Counted from the stretch's first letter, positions 1 through 9,498 are shown. The stretch: DNA of 64,000 nt from Phenylobacterium haematophilum (GCF_014196295.1 NZ_JACIDK010000001.1:600785-664784); one strand, 5' to 3'. A program made the numbers and translations. Notes: a model not told the origin generated them from the sequence alone.

Positions 1-927
1 GTCCTCTTCCAGCGTGAGCAGCACCTGGCCGTCAAGCAGGCCCTGGATCGACGAGCGGAGCGGCAGCGGCAGCCTCTTTGCGCCGGCCTCGGTGATCAGG
101 TGATGCTCGGCGTTGAAGGTATCCAGCGGACGGTGGGCGATCAGCGCCTGCAGCTTGCCGTCGGCGTCGCGCAGAGCGATCGGGCTGACGCCGTAACCGC
201 CGTCGTCGGCCTTGCCGCGGAACACTTCGCTGGCGTCGGCCAGCGCCTGGCCGCGTTTCAACAGCTTGATCACATAGGGGTAGCCGGAGGTCGTGACCTC
301 GCCTTTGGTCCATTCGGTGGCGACGGCCAAGGTGTCTGCGTCGACCCAGTCGACGCGATGTTTGCCCTCGGGCAGCAGGAAGCCGCCTTTGATGAACTGA
401 CCGGTCTGGATGTCGAATTCGCGGACCTCGACGGCGTCCTTGCCCCCGTCGGACAGCGAGATCAGGCACAGCCGGTCGTCCGGCGGCAGGCAGGTCGAAC
501 CCTTGTAGACCCAGTTTTTGCCCTCGGCCTTCGCCAGGGCGTCGACATCTAGAATGTTGCGCCACTGGGGTTTGCCGGTTCGGTAGCTGTCCAGGGTGGT
601 GGAGCGCAGCAGACCGCGGACGTGCTCGGCGTCCTGCCAGAAGTTCCGCAGCGTCCCATCGCCGGCGAATCCGACGACGGTGATCCGGTCCTTGGCCGTG
701 GCGATGGCCAAGGCGTCGTCATAGAGCTTGGCGTAGCGTGGATCGTTCTGCAGTTGCGGCAGCGAGCGTTCGTTCTCGGCTTTGGCGAAGGCCATGGCGC
801 GGGCGCCCTCGATCTCCTCCATATAGACGTAAGGATCGTTCGGATCGGGCAGGGCGGCGGCGGGAAGCGTGGTCATGCCGCTCAACATGGCGCCGGCCGC
901 CAATTTTCCAAGGAACGGGAAACGCAT
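1..927 (-). CDS. S9A prolyl oligopeptidase family protein, N-terminal part (runs off window)
   Basis: The minus-strand frame stays open from the ATG at 927 to the window edge (309 codons) and is cut off there. Residues 1-25 look like a signal peptide (basic start, hydrophobic core, ending PAAA), so the protein should be exported. The next segment, PDPNDPYVYMEEIEG..ARAMAFAKAEN, resembles the start of S9A peptidases (usual form: YLWLEDVEG..AL.WV..QN), and the rest fits the beta-propeller that precedes the catalytic domain. The Ser-Asp-His catalytic domain lies outside the window, so activity cannot be judged. The start is supported by the signal peptide; a GAGAGG lies about 10 bases upstream. 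It is divergent from the thioesterase gene at 1104. Confidence 0.8.
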   Translation of the reverse strand, partial: MRFPFLGKLAAGAMLSGMTTLPAAALPDPNDPYVYMEEIEGARAMAFAKAENERSLPQLQNDPRYAKLYDDALAIATAKDRITVVGFAGDGTLRNFWQDAEHVRGLLRSTTLDSYRTGKPQWRNILDVDALAKAEGKNWVYKGSTCLPPDDRLCLISLSDGGKDAVEVREFDIQTGQFIKGGFLLPEGKHRVDWVDADTLAVATEWTKGEVTTSGYPYVIKLLKRGQALADASEVFRGKADDGGYGVSPIALRDADGKLQALIAHRPLDTFNAEHHLITEAGAKRLPLPLRSSIQGLLDGQVLLTLEED

Positions 928-1103
928 CTGGGAACTGCCTCTCGGAGTGATCTTGCCAAGGTCGAGCTTAGGGCAGCCGGGTTGCGGCGAGCAAACGCGG
1001 CGCGACGAAATGAAATGCGTCGCCTCGCCGCCACGCGGGGAAAGGCCTTCCAATGTCGCCCAAAACTAGGCTGGGCCATGGGAATCCGTCATGGTCCCGC
1101 GCC

Positions 1104-1898
1104 ATGACGAACGAACCCTTTTTCAAACGGGACGGTCAATATTACGTCCCAACCCCCGCTGGCCGCGGTCCCTGGAATCCCAACTCGCTCCATGGACGGG
1201 TCATCATCGGTCTTCTCGGCTTCGTGCTCGAGCAGAAGCACGGCGATGCGGACTTCATTCCCGCTCGCCTGACCGTGGACATGTACAAGCTGCCGGGCTT
1301 CGATCCGATCGAGGTCACCACCAAGGTGGTGCGCGAAAGCGGCCGGATTCGTGTCATCGACGCCGAGTTCATTTCCGGCGGCGTCAGCATGGCCCGCGCC
1401 ACCTGCCAGTTCCTGAAGCGCACTGAGAACTCGGAAGGCAATGTCTGGAAGCCGGGGACGTGGAATGTCCCGGCGCCTCTGGACATTCCCGAACCGGAGA
1501 ACCGCGGCGGCATGGGCGGCATGTGGGCCTCTCGTCCGATCAGCGGCGGGCTCGCCACGGCCGAGCAGCGCCGGACCTGGATGAGCGAAGTGCGCGACAT
1601 CGTCGAGGGCGAGCCGCTGACCCCGTTCCCGCGCGTGGCGGTGGCCTGCGACTTCGTCAGCCCGCTGACCCACGTCGGCGACCAGGGCCTCGGCTACATC
1701 AACTCGGACGTGACGCTCTATCTGCACAAGCTGCCGGACACCGAGTGGGTCGGCTTCGAGAGCGTCTATCACGGCGCCGACGACGGCGTGGCCGTGGGCG
1801 ACGCCCGCGTCTACGACGAAAGCGGCCCGATCGGGGTGGCTTCCTGCACGGCTCTGGCCCAGCGCAGGCTGGCGCCGCCTCCGCCCAAACCATCCTAG
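1104..1898 (+). CDS. Thioesterase family protein (TesB-like double hotdog)
   Basis: 264 aa. The first half (GPWNPNSLHGRVIIGLLGFV, then IPARLTVDMYKLPGF and an ISGGVSMARATCQF strand) and the second half (FPRVAVACDFVSPLTH... ending ASCTALAQRRL) look like two successive hotdog units, as in acyl-CoA thioesterase II-like proteins. The likely role is hydrolysis or binding of acyl-CoA thioesters in the cytoplasm; the substrate cannot be read from sequence. An upstream in-frame ATG at 1053 would add 17 residues without family resemblance, so I use the ATG at 1104. The ABC exporter genes follow 26 bases later on the same strand, so co-transcription is possible. Confidence 0.75.
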   Translation: MTNEPFFKRDGQYYVPTPAGRGPWNPNSLHGRVIIGLLGFVLEQKHGDADFIPARLTVDMYKLPGFDPIEVTTKVVRESGRIRVIDAEFISGGVSMARATCQFLKRTENSEGNVWKPGTWNVPAPLDIPEPENRGGMGGMWASRPISGGLATAEQRRTWMSEVRDIVEGEPLTPFPRVAVACDFVSPLTHVGDQGLGYINSDVTLYLHKLPDTEWVGFESVYHGADDGVAVGDARVYDESGPIGVASCTALAQRRLAPPPPKPS

Positions 1899-1924
1899 CT
1901 CAGAAGGGCGCGGTTCAGGCTAGG

Positions 1925-2614
1925 ATGACGCCGATGACCGCGCCCGTTCTGCAGATTTCGAACCTCGCCAAGTCGGTTCCCGGCGGACGGGTTCTGTTCA
2001 AGGGCCTGAACCTCCGGTTGGCCGCTGGTGAGTTCGTGGCGATCATGGGCGAATCCGGGGTCGGCAAGTCGACCCTGCTGAACTTGATCGCCGGCCTCGA
2101 TCAGGCCGACGCCGGGACCATCGTCATCAACGGCGTGGACCTTGCCGGTCTCGATGACGACGCCCGCACGCTGCTGCGCCGGGATCGCGTCGGCTTTGTC
2201 TTCCAGGCCTTCCACATCCTGCCGCACCTGACGCTTGGCCAGAACGTCGCCCTGCCGCTGGCGCTGCAGGGCCGGCGGGGCGAGCCGGCGCTGGAACGCG
2301 CGGAGCAGATGCTCGCCGCCGTCGGTATTCCTGGACGTGGCGGCGACTTTCCGCGTCAGCTTTCCGGCGGAGAAATGCAGCGCGTGGCGATCGCCAGCGC
2401 CTTGATTCACCAGCCGGCGTTGCTGCTGGCGGATGAGCCGACCGGCAATCTCGATCCGGAGACGGCGAACCGCGTCTTGCAGGTGTTCGCCGAAGAGGTC
2501 CGGCGCTCCGGCGCCGCCGTGGTCCTCGTCACACACTCGGAGGTCGCGGCCGCCGCCGCAGACCGCACGCTCATCCTGGGACGGGACGGCCTTGTCGAAC
2601 GCCCGCGCGCCTGA
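1925..2614 (+). CDS. ABC transporter ATP-binding protein (LolD/MacB/AttE type)
   Basis: 229 aa, the usual size for a stand-alone ATPase of the LolD/MacB class. All motifs are intact: Walker A GESGVGKST (42-50), Q-loop Gln94, signature LSGGE (146-150), Walker B LLLADE (166-171) followed by the D-loop, and the H-loop His204. The next gene encodes an FtsX-type permease and the one after it a secreted lipocalin-like protein, the arrangement known as AttEFGH, where this would be AttE. ATG 1925 is used; ATG 1934 is an alternative 3 codons in. The end overlaps or abuts the permease start. The transported substrate is unknown; lipid or lipopeptide extraction from the inner membrane is known for related systems. 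Confidence 0.9.
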   Translation: MTPMTAPVLQISNLAKSVPGGRVLFKGLNLRLAAGEFVAIMGESGVGKSTLLNLIAGLDQADAGTIVINGVDLAGLDDDARTLLRRDRVGFVFQAFHILPHLTLGQNVALPLALQGRRGEPALERAEQMLAAVGIPGRGGDFPRQLSGGEMQRVAIASALIHQPALLLADEPTGNLDPETANRVLQVFAEEVRRSGAAVVLVTHSEVAAAAADRTLILGRDGLVERPRA

Positions 2615-2639
2615 GCAGCGGGGCCTGGCGGCCCGTTGG

Positions 2640-5159
2640 ATGATCTTCGGCGAATGGCGGGCCCATCCGATGCGGGTGATCACCGCCGCCGCGGCGATCG
2701 CGGTCGGCGTGGCGCTCGGCCTGGCCGTGCACCTCGTCAACGCCTCGGCGCTCAGCGAGTTTTCCAAGGCCGTCAGCGCGGTGAACGGCGAGGCCGAACT
2801 TCAGGTGCGCTCGACGACGACGCTTGGGTTCGCCGAGGCGCTTTATCCCCGAGTTGCGCGGACCGAGGGCGTCGCCGCGGTCAGCCCGGTCGTGGAACTT
2901 GAGGCAGTGACAGACCGGCCGGGGGAGACGCTCACGGTCCTGGGTCTCGACGTCCTTCGCGCGGCCTACGTGACCCCCAGCCTGATCGGCCGCCCGCTGG
3001 CGGCCGAGGGCGACGAGGCGAGGGGCCCGACCATGGAGGCGGCGTTTGACGAGAACGCCGTCTTCCTCTCTCCCGCGGCGCTCGAGGGGCGGGCGGTCGG
3101 CCAACAGATCGAATTGAGCGCCGGCGGGCGGCGAGAAGTGTTCCGGATCGCCGGCGTGCTGCCGGGAGTCGGCGACGAGCGCCGGCTGGCCGTGCTCGAC
3201 ATCGCCGCGGCGCAATGGCGGCTTGGCACGCTCGGCCGGCTGCAACGGCTGGATCTCAAGCTCGCTGAGGGGGCCGACGTCGCCCGCGTGGCCGATGAAC
3301 TGCGCGCGGCGCTGCCGAATGACGCGCAACTTGTCAGCCAGGAGAGCGAGGCGCGGCGCAGCGACAGCCTCAGCCGGGCCTACAGGGTCAACCTCGACAT
3401 GCTGGCGCTTATGGCGCTGCTAACCGGCGGCTTCCTCGTCTACTCGGCGCAGTCGCTGTCGGTGGCCCGCCGCCGACCACAGTTCGCGCTTCTGCGGGTG
3501 TTGGGCGTTCGCAGGCGCGCGCTGCTTTCACAGGTGATGGCGGAAGGCGTCGGCGTCGGTCTGGCGGGCGGTGTCGTTGGCATCGGCCTGGGTTTCGCGC
3601 TCGCAGACGTGGCGTTGACTCTGCTCGGCGGCGACCTCGGCGGGGGCTATTTCAGCGAGACGAAGCCGCAGCTCGTTCTGACCCCGGGCCCGGCTCTGCT
3701 TTTCCTGGCGCTCGGCCTGGCGACAGCCGTCGTCGGGAGCCTCGCACCGGCGCGCGAGGCCGCTCGCGCCCCGCCGGCCGTGGCGCTGAAGAACGCCGGC
3801 GACGCCATCGATCCGCGAGCGACGCCCCCGATCTGGCCCGCGGCTGTGCTGCTGGCCTTCGGCGCGGCGGCGGCTTTTGCGCCGCCGATCGGAGGCGTCC
3901 CGCTGCTCGGCTACGCCTCGATGGCCCTGCTGCTGGCAGGCGGCGTGGCCGCAATGCCGCGACTGGCGCGGGTGTTGCTGGCGGGGCTCAAGGCCCGTTC
4001 GTTCGTCGGCGCCGCTCCGGACCTGGCGGTCAAGCGGCTGTGGGGCGCGCCTTCGCAAGCCGCCGTGGCCCTATGCGGCGTCGTCGCCAGCACCAGCCTG
4101 ATGGTGGCGATGGCGGTGATGGTTTCCAGCTTCCGGGGCTCGGTCGAGGATTGGCTGGCCCAGGTCCTGCCGGCGGACCTCTATTTGCGGATCGAAGCGG
4201 CGGAGAGCGGCGGAGGCTTCGACCCCGAAGAACAGGGCAGGCTGGCCGCGACGCCTGGCGTTGCGCGGATCGCGTTCATGCGGACGACGACCCTGCGGAT
4301 GAGCGCCGACGCTCCGCCCTTGGCCCTGGTCGCGCGACCGGAGGGCGGGCTGGACGCCGGCGCGCCGCCGATGATCGGGCGAACCGCGGAGGCGCCGGCC
4401 GGCACGATCCCGATCTTGGTGTCGGAGCCGGCCGCCTGGATCTATGGCTGGAAGGTGGGGCAGCGCATCAGCCTGCCGATCGGCGGCGCACCGCCTAACG
4501 GGTTCTTCGTCACCGGCGTCTGGCGCGACTACGCGCGGCAGCATGGGGCTGTGACACTGGAGAGCCGTGACTACACCGCCATCACCGGCGACCGCACGCG
4601 CAGCGAGGCGTCGGTGACCCTGAAGCCGGGCGCCGACCGCAAAGCGGTCGCCCTCGCTCTGCAATCCAACGTGCCGGAGCGGCTGGCGGGGCGGGTCACT
4701 GTGGCTGAGCCGCGGGCGCTGCGCGACATGGCGCTGCGGCTGTTCGATCGCAGCTTCGCGGTGACTTATGGCCTGGAAGCGATCGCCATTGTCGTCGGGC
4801 TGGCCGGCGTGGCGGCGACGATCTCGGCCCAGACCTTGGCGCGGACCAAGGAGTTCGGGATGCTGCGACACCTGGGCGTGACGCGTGGACAGATCGTAGC
4901 GATGCTGGCGACCGAGGGCGCCTTGCTGGGCATGGTAGGCGGCCTGGCCGGGATCGGACTGGGGCTGATCATGAGCCAGGTTCTGATTCACGTGGTGAAC
5001 CCCCAGTCGTTCCACTGGACGATGGAGACCAAGCTTCCCTGGGTTCTGCTGGGCGGCGTCGGCGTGGCGTTGGTGGCCTCGGCCGCCGGCACGGCGTTGC
5101 TGGCCGGACGTCAGGCGGTATCGGCGGACGCGGTGCGCGCCGTACGGGAGGACTGGTGA
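2640..5159 (+). CDS. FtsX-like ABC transporter permease (AttFG/YbbP type)
   Basis: 839 aa inner-membrane protein. A first transmembrane helix (VITAAAAIAVGVALGLAVHL) is followed by a large periplasmic domain, then a triple-helix block, a second long periplasmic domain and a C-terminal triple-helix block (SFAVTYGLEAIAIVVGLAGV onward) with the FtsX hallmark 'RTKEFGMLRHLGVTRGQI'. Two FtsX units in one chain match YbbP-type permeases and a fused AttF+AttG. The frame is open further upstream and a TTG at 2592 would overlap the ATPase gene and add 16 residues; ATG 2640 is the first ATG. It ends in a GTGATG overlap with the lipocalin-like gene, so ATPase, permease and secreted protein are probably one operon. 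Confidence 0.87.
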   Translation: MIFGEWRAHPMRVITAAAAIAVGVALGLAVHLVNASALSEFSKAVSAVNGEAELQVRSTTTLGFAEALYPRVARTEGVAAVSPVVELEAVTDRPGETLTVLGLDVLRAAYVTPSLIGRPLAAEGDEARGPTMEAAFDENAVFLSPAALEGRAVGQQIELSAGGRREVFRIAGVLPGVGDERRLAVLDIAAAQWRLGTLGRLQRLDLKLAEGADVARVADELRAALPNDAQLVSQESEARRSDSLSRAYRVNLDMLALMALLTGGFLVYSAQSLSVARRRPQFALLRVLGVRRRALLSQVMAEGVGVGLAGGVVGIGLGFALADVALTLLGGDLGGGYFSETKPQLVLTPGPALLFLALGLATAVVGSLAPAREAARAPPAVALKNAGDAIDPRATPPIWPAAVLLAFGAAAAFAPPIGGVPLLGYASMALLLAGGVAAMPRLARVLLAGLKARSFVGAAPDLAVKRLWGAPSQAAVALCGVVASTSLMVAMAVMVSSFRGSVEDWLAQVLPADLYLRIEAAESGGGFDPEEQGRLAATPGVARIAFMRTTTLRMSADAPPLALVARPEGGLDAGAPPMIGRTAEAPAGTIPILVSEPAAWIYGWKVGQRISLPIGGAPPNGFFVTGVWRDYARQHGAVTLESRDYTAITGDRTRSEASVTLKPGADRKAVALALQSNVPERLAGRVTVAEPRALRDMALRLFDRSFAVTYGLEAIAIVVGLAGVAATISAQTLARTKEFGMLRHLGVTRGQIVAMLATEGALLGMVGGLAGIGLGLIMSQVLIHVVNPQSFHWTMETKLPWVLLGGVGVALVASAAGTALLAGRQAVSADAVRAVREDW

Positions 5160-6232
5160 TGCGCCGCGTGATCCTGGCGCTGCTGGCGCTGTTCGCCGCC
5201 TTGGTCGTCCCCGCACGCGCCCAGGCGCCCGGCTATGCGGTCGTGAGGCCAGGGGTGGCCCTGCGCTTCCCGTCCGATCATGGCGCCCATCCCAGCTTCC
5301 GGACCGAGTGGTGGTACGTGACCGGCTGGCTGAAGACCGCCGATGGCAAGGACCTCGGCTTTCAGGTGACCTTCTTTCGCTCGCGCCCGCCGGTCGCGAC
5401 GGCCAACCCCAGCGCCTTCTCCCCGCGCCAGATCCTGTTCGCGCACGCGGCGATCTCGGATCCATCGGTCGGGAAACTGATTCACGGACAGCGGATCGCC
5501 CGAGCTGGTTTCGGCTTGGCGGAGGCGGCCGTTGGCGACGCCGATCTCGTCATCGACGATTGGCGGCTGCGACGTGAAGCCGACGGACACTTCACCACCA
5601 AGGTCGCCGGAGAGGGCTTCGACCTGGACCTCGCCTTCACGCCAACCCAGCCGGTGCTGTTGCAAGGCGAGGGTGGTTTCAGCCGCAAGGGCCCGCTGGC
5701 GACCCAGGCCAGCTACTACTACAGCCTGCCGCAGCTGAAGGTCGCCGGGACGGTGCGTCGGGGCGGCAAGGCCGTGAAGGTCACAGGGACGGCTTGGCTG
5801 GACCGAGAATGGTCGTCGACTCTGCTCGATCCGGCGGCGGTCGGCTGGGACTGGGTCGGGCTCAATCTCGACGACGGCGGGGCGCTGATGGCCTTCCAGG
5901 TCCGCGACGCGAGCGGCAAGCCGTTGTGGGCGGGCGGTTCGCTTCGCGGCCCGGACGGCCGGACGGTCCGGTTCTCTCCGTCGCAGGTGCGCTTTACGGC
6001 GCAGCGCAGCTGGCGCTCGCCGCGGACGGGCGCGGTCTATCCCATCGAGCGGACGGTGGCCGTCCAGACGCCCGGCGGCGAGCGGAACTGGACCCTCAAG
6101 CCGCTGTTCGACGACCAGGAGCTGGACAGCCGCGCCTCGGGCGGCCCCGTCTATTGGGAGGGGGCGGTGCGCAGCGAAGGCGGGCGCGGCTATCTGGAGC
6201 TGACGGGCTACGCCAGCCCCATGAAGCTCTAG
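5159..6232 (+). CDS. Secreted lipocalin-like / CrtC-like hydratase family protein (AttH type)
   Basis: 357 aa with an export signal at 1-23 ending ARAQA. The conserved block FPSDHGAHPSFRTEWWYVTG and the later AWLDREWSS with 'WDWVGLNLDDGGALMAFQVR' are typical of the family that contains carotenoid 1,2-hydratase (CrtC) and AttH, which folds as two lipocalin-like barrels. In databases such proteins are often called carotenoid hydratases, but the position behind an ABC ATPase and FtsX permease argues for an AttH-type periplasmic lipid carrier rather than carotenoid synthesis; no other carotenoid gene is nearby. The ATG at 5159 shares its A with the permease stop. The stop overlaps that of the convergent dehydrogenase by 4 bases. 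Confidence 0.82.
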   Translation: MRRVILALLALFAALVVPARAQAPGYAVVRPGVALRFPSDHGAHPSFRTEWWYVTGWLKTADGKDLGFQVTFFRSRPPVATANPSAFSPRQILFAHAAISDPSVGKLIHGQRIARAGFGLAEAAVGDADLVIDDWRLRREADGHFTTKVAGEGFDLDLAFTPTQPVLLQGEGGFSRKGPLATQASYYYSLPQLKVAGTVRRGGKAVKVTGTAWLDREWSSTLLDPAAVGWDWVGLNLDDGGALMAFQVRDASGKPLWAGGSLRGPDGRTVRFSPSQVRFTAQRSWRSPRTGAVYPIERTVAVQTPGGERNWTLKPLFDDQELDSRASGGPVYWEGAVRSEGGRGYLELTGYASPMKL

Positions 6233-7308
6233 GGCTGGACGAGGATCTTCACGTGCGCCTCGGGATCGCCGAGGTCCTTGAACGCTTGGGCGACGCCGTC
6301 GAGCCCCACCGTGCCGGTGACCACATTGCTGACGTCGATGCGGCCCTCGGCGATGTCGTGCAAGGTGGCGGCGAACTCCTCGGGCGAGTAGCCGAACACG
6401 AAGGTCAGTTCGATCTCCTTGGTGATCGCGATCGCCGGCTCGATCCGGTCGGTTTCCATGCAGACGCCTGCGACGACGATCTGCGATCCGGCGGGCGAGG
6501 CCTCGATGAGGCTCTGCAGCACGCCGGGCGAACCGACGCATTCGAACACCACGGGACGACCGAAGCTGCCGCCCATCATGCGGACCATGTTCTGGGCGGC
6601 GCGCGCGGTGGGGACGCCGAAGCCTTCCCAGCGGGCGTGCGGGCTCTCGACCGCCGGGTCGATGACCACGTCGGCGCCCAGCATTTCGGCGGCGGCGCGG
6701 CGACGGGGCGAGAAGTCGGCGGCGATGACGGGGCCGTGGCCGCGCGCCTTGAGCCCGGCGATCACCGCTAGGCCGACAGGGCCGCAGCCGACGACGAGGG
6801 CGACGCTGTTCGGATCGAGCCGCGCCTTGGCGACGGCGTGGGCGCCGACCGCGAACGGCTCGGTCAGCGCGGCCTTGTCGGTTGGCAGGCCGTTGGGAAC
6901 GGGCAGCAGCAGCGCCTCGGAGAGGATCATGCGCTCGGAAAAGCCGCCAGGCAGCTTGTTCGAGAAGCCAAGCATCTCGACGCCGCCGACCGGGGTGAGC
7001 GTGGCGGGAATCGACACTACCCGCGTGCCTGCCTTGAGCGCGCCGGTCGTACCGGGGCCGTGCTCAAGAATCTCGGCGCAGAACTCGTGACCGAACACGG
7101 TGTCGGCGGTGGGATCGAAGCCGTTGGTCATGCCGCCATTGGCGCGGCTCGTCAGGTCGATCATGTGCTCCATGTGGTGCAGCGCGTGCAGGTCGGAGCC
7201 GCAGATTCCGCAGGCAAGGGTGCGCACCAGCACCTGGCCCTGATCGGGCTTCAGGTCGGCGATCTCGTCGCAGACCAACTGCTTGTTCCGGCGGATCACC
7301 GCGCGCAT
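6229..7308 (-). CDS. Zinc-dependent alcohol dehydrogenase family protein (MDR)
   Basis: 359 aa medium-chain dehydrogenase/reductase. Catalytic zinc ligands are visible as Cys36 in GICGSDLH and His74-Glu75 in FGHEF; the NAD(P)-binding loop is GCGPVG (174-179). The lobe that normally carries four structural-zinc cysteines (about 90-120) contains no cysteine, so only the catalytic zinc is expected. The substrate is an unidentified alcohol or polyol. The start is the ATG at 7308, with no better alternative. The gene is monocistronic by position: convergent with the lipocalin-like gene, divergent from fabD. Confidence 0.85.
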   Translation of the reverse strand: MRAVIRRNKQLVCDEIADLKPDQGQVLVRTLACGICGSDLHALHHMEHMIDLTSRANGGMTNGFDPTADTVFGHEFCAEILEHGPGTTGALKAGTRVVSIPATLTPVGGVEMLGFSNKLPGGFSERMILSEALLLPVPNGLPTDKAALTEPFAVGAHAVAKARLDPNSVALVVGCGPVGLAVIAGLKARGHGPVIAADFSPRRRAAAEMLGADVVIDPAVESPHARWEGFGVPTARAAQNMVRMMGGSFGRPVVFECVGSPGVLQSLIEASPAGSQIVVAGVCMETDRIEPAIAITKEIELTFVFGYSPEEFAATLHDIAEGRIDVSNVVTGTVGLDGVAQAFKDLGDPEAHVKILVQP

Positions 7309-7401
7309 GACGTCCTCCCGTTATCGATCGCCGCCTTGCCGGGGCTTGGCTTATCCCCTAACCCTCCCGGCTCGGAATCGTAAGTGCGTGGGAGACGCGC
7401 C

Positions 7402-8346
7402 ATGAGCCTCGCCTTCATTTTTCCTGGCCAGGGCAGCCAAGCTGTCGGGATGGGCGCGGACCTCGCCGAGGCCTTCGCCTCGGCTCGTGAGGTCTTCCAG
7501 GAAGTCGACGACGCCCTGGGCCAGAAGCTGTTCGCGCTGATGCGCGAGGGCCCGGAAGGGGATCTGACCCTGACCGAGAACGCCCAGCCGGCGCTGATGG
7601 CTGTCTCGGTGGCGGTGACCCGGACCCTGGAGAAGGAATTCGGGGTCGGCATCGACAAGGCCGCCTTTGTGGCCGGTCACTCGCTCGGCGAATATTCGGC
7701 CCTGGCGTCTGCGGGCGCGATCAGCCTGGCTGACACGGCCCGGCTGCTGAAGCTCCGCGGGCAAGCGATGCAGCGCGCTGTGCCCGTCGGCGCCGGCGCA
7801 ATGGCCTCGCTGATCGGCCCGAAGACCGACGTGGCGCTGGCCGAAGCCGCCGCCGAAGCCGGCGCCAAGGTCGGCGTCTGCGTCGTCGCCAACGACAACA
7901 ACAACGGCAACGTGGTGATTTCGGGCGACAAGGCCGCGGTCGACGTGGCCATTGAAAAGGCCAAGGAATTGGGCGCGCGGGCCATCCCTTTGAACGTCTC
8001 GGCGCCGTTCCACTGTCCGCTAATGCAGCCGGCCGCCGACGAGATGGCCCAGGCCCTGGCTAGCGCGACGATCATCGCGCCCCGTGCGCCGGTCGTCGCC
8101 AACGTCACCGCGCGCCCGACCCTGGATCCGGAAGAGATCCGCCGCCTGCTGGTGGAGCAAGTCACCGGCCGGGTGCGTTGGCGCGAAAGCATGATCTGGC
8201 TGGCCGGCGAGGGCGGGGTGACCCGCTTCGCCGAGGCCGGCGCCGGCAAGGTGCTGTCGGGCATGGCCAAGCGCATCGCGCCCGACGCCGAGGCGACGCC
8301 GCTGAACACGCCCGCCGACCTTGAAGCCTTCGCGAAGGGACTCTGA
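7402..8346 (+). CDS. fabD: Malonyl-CoA:ACP transacylase
   Basis: 314 aa. Loads malonyl groups from CoA onto acyl carrier protein for type II fatty-acid synthesis in the cytoplasm. Seen: the N-terminal FPGQGSQ, the nucleophile Ser94 in GHSLGEYSA and the catalytic His204 in VSAPFHCPLM. The start at 7402 is preceded by GGAGA; an upstream in-frame start at 7384 adds only a basic hexapeptide. fabG begins 1 base after the stop and acpP and fabF follow, the standard fab cluster. Confidence 0.97.
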   Translation: MSLAFIFPGQGSQAVGMGADLAEAFASAREVFQEVDDALGQKLFALMREGPEGDLTLTENAQPALMAVSVAVTRTLEKEFGVGIDKAAFVAGHSLGEYSALASAGAISLADTARLLKLRGQAMQRAVPVGAGAMASLIGPKTDVALAEAAAEAGAKVGVCVVANDNNNGNVVISGDKAAVDVAIEKAKELGARAIPLNVSAPFHCPLMQPAADEMAQALASATIIAPRAPVVANVTARPTLDPEEIRRLLVEQVTGRVRWRESMIWLAGEGGVTRFAEAGAGKVLSGMAKRIAPDAEATPLNTPADLEAFAKGL

Positions 8347-8347
8347 G

Positions 8348-9088
8348 ATGTTTGACCTGACGGGAAAGACCGCCCTGGTCACCGGCGCGACCGGCGGCAT
8401 CGGCGGCGAGATCGCCAAGGCCCTGCACGCCGCCGGCGCGACCGTGGTGCTGTCCGGCACGCGTGAGGCCGTGCTGCAGGACCTCGCCCAGCAACTCGGC
8501 GGACGCACCTTCGCTGTGCCGGCCAACCTCTCGGATCCGGAATCGGTCGACAGCCTGCTGTCGCGCGCCGAAGAGGCCGCCGGCGCCGGGGTCGACATCC
8601 TGGTCGCCAATGCCGGAATCACCCGCGACGGCCTGCTGATGCGGATGAAGGACGAGGACTGGGACGCCGTCCTGAAGGTCAACCTGGAGAGCTACTTCCG
8701 GCTCAGCCGCTCGGCGATGCGCGGCATGATGAAGCGGCGCCATGGCCGAATCATCGGCATCACCTCGGTCGTCGGGGTGATGGGCAATCCGGGGCAATCG
8801 AACTACGCCGCCTCCAAGGCCGGCATGATCGGATTCTCCAAGGCGCTGGCCCAGGAGGTCGCCTCCCGCGGGATCACAGTGAATTGCGTGGCGCCGGGCT
8901 TCATCGAAAGCCCGATGACCGATGCCCTGAACGAACAGCAGAAGGCCCAGATCATGGGCACGATCCCGGCCGGACGGCTGGGTTCGGGCTTGGAAGTGGC
9001 CGCCGCCTGCGTCTATCTGGCCAGCGACGAAGCCGCCTACATGACGGGTCAAACCCTGCATGTGAACGGCGGCATGGCCATGATCTGA
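8348..9088 (+). CDS. fabG: 3-oxoacyl-ACP reductase
   Basis: 246 aa short-chain dehydrogenase. Reduces 3-oxoacyl-ACP with NADPH. Seen: cofactor motif TGATGGIGG (12-20), NAG at 88-90, and the catalytic set Ser140, Tyr153, Lys157 (YAASK). C-terminal GQTLHVNGGMAMI is typical of FabG. It begins 1 base after fabD, so the two are translationally coupled. Confidence 0.96.
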   Translation: MFDLTGKTALVTGATGGIGGEIAKALHAAGATVVLSGTREAVLQDLAQQLGGRTFAVPANLSDPESVDSLLSRAEEAAGAGVDILVANAGITRDGLLMRMKDEDWDAVLKVNLESYFRLSRSAMRGMMKRRHGRIIGITSVVGVMGNPGQSNYAASKAGMIGFSKALAQEVASRGITVNCVAPGFIESPMTDALNEQQKAQIMGTIPAGRLGSGLEVAAACVYLASDEAAYMTGQTLHVNGGMAMI

Positions 9089-9229
9089 GCCCGCTGGCGT
9101 GGCCGTGGCGAACATGCTACGTCGCCGCGCGAACCGGCGAGGCGAAGGTCTCTACCCGTATGTCCGCAACGGTTGACATCCCGTCGGCCGTCGCGGATGG
9201 ATTTAGCGAAACACAAGGGACTTAAGCGA

Positions 9230-9469
9230 ATGTCCGACATCCTCGAGCGCGTGCGTAAGATCGTCATCGAACATCTGGACGCCGACCCCGAGAAGGTCAC
9301 CGAAAAGGCGAGCTTCATCGATGACCTGGGCGCCGACAGCCTCGACAACGTCGAGCTGGTCATGGCCTTCGAAGAAGAGTTCGACATCGAGATCCCGGAT
9401 GACGCCGCTGAGCACATCCAGACCGTCGGCGATGCGGTGAAGTTCATCGGTGAGCGCCTGGGCGCCTAA
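9230..9469 (+). CDS. acpP: Acyl carrier protein
   Basis: 79 aa acidic protein. The phosphopantetheine attachment site is Ser37 in [12 protein letters not shown]. It carries the growing acyl chain for the Fab enzymes and for lipid A precursors. The start ATG has AAGGGA about 10 bases upstream. A 141-base gap separates it from fabG, enough for a separate promoter; a TTGACA sits at 9173 but I see no well spaced -10 box. A 12-bp hairpin lies between it and fabF. Confidence 0.98.
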   Translation: MSDILERVRKIVIEHLDADPEKVTEKASFIDDLGADSLDNVELVMAFEEEFDIEIPDDAAEHIQTVGDAVKFIGERLGA

Positions 9470-9498
9470 GGCGAGTCCACGGAATTCATTGAATATTT

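Noticed and set aside
4071..6541. Long minus-strand frames opposite the permease and lipocalin-like genes
   Set aside because: Low-complexity Arg/Pro-rich translations opposite well-supported genes.
9173..9205. TTGACA upstream of acpP as a promoter
   Set aside because: No -10 box with a 16-18 base spacer; GATTTA is 21 bases away.
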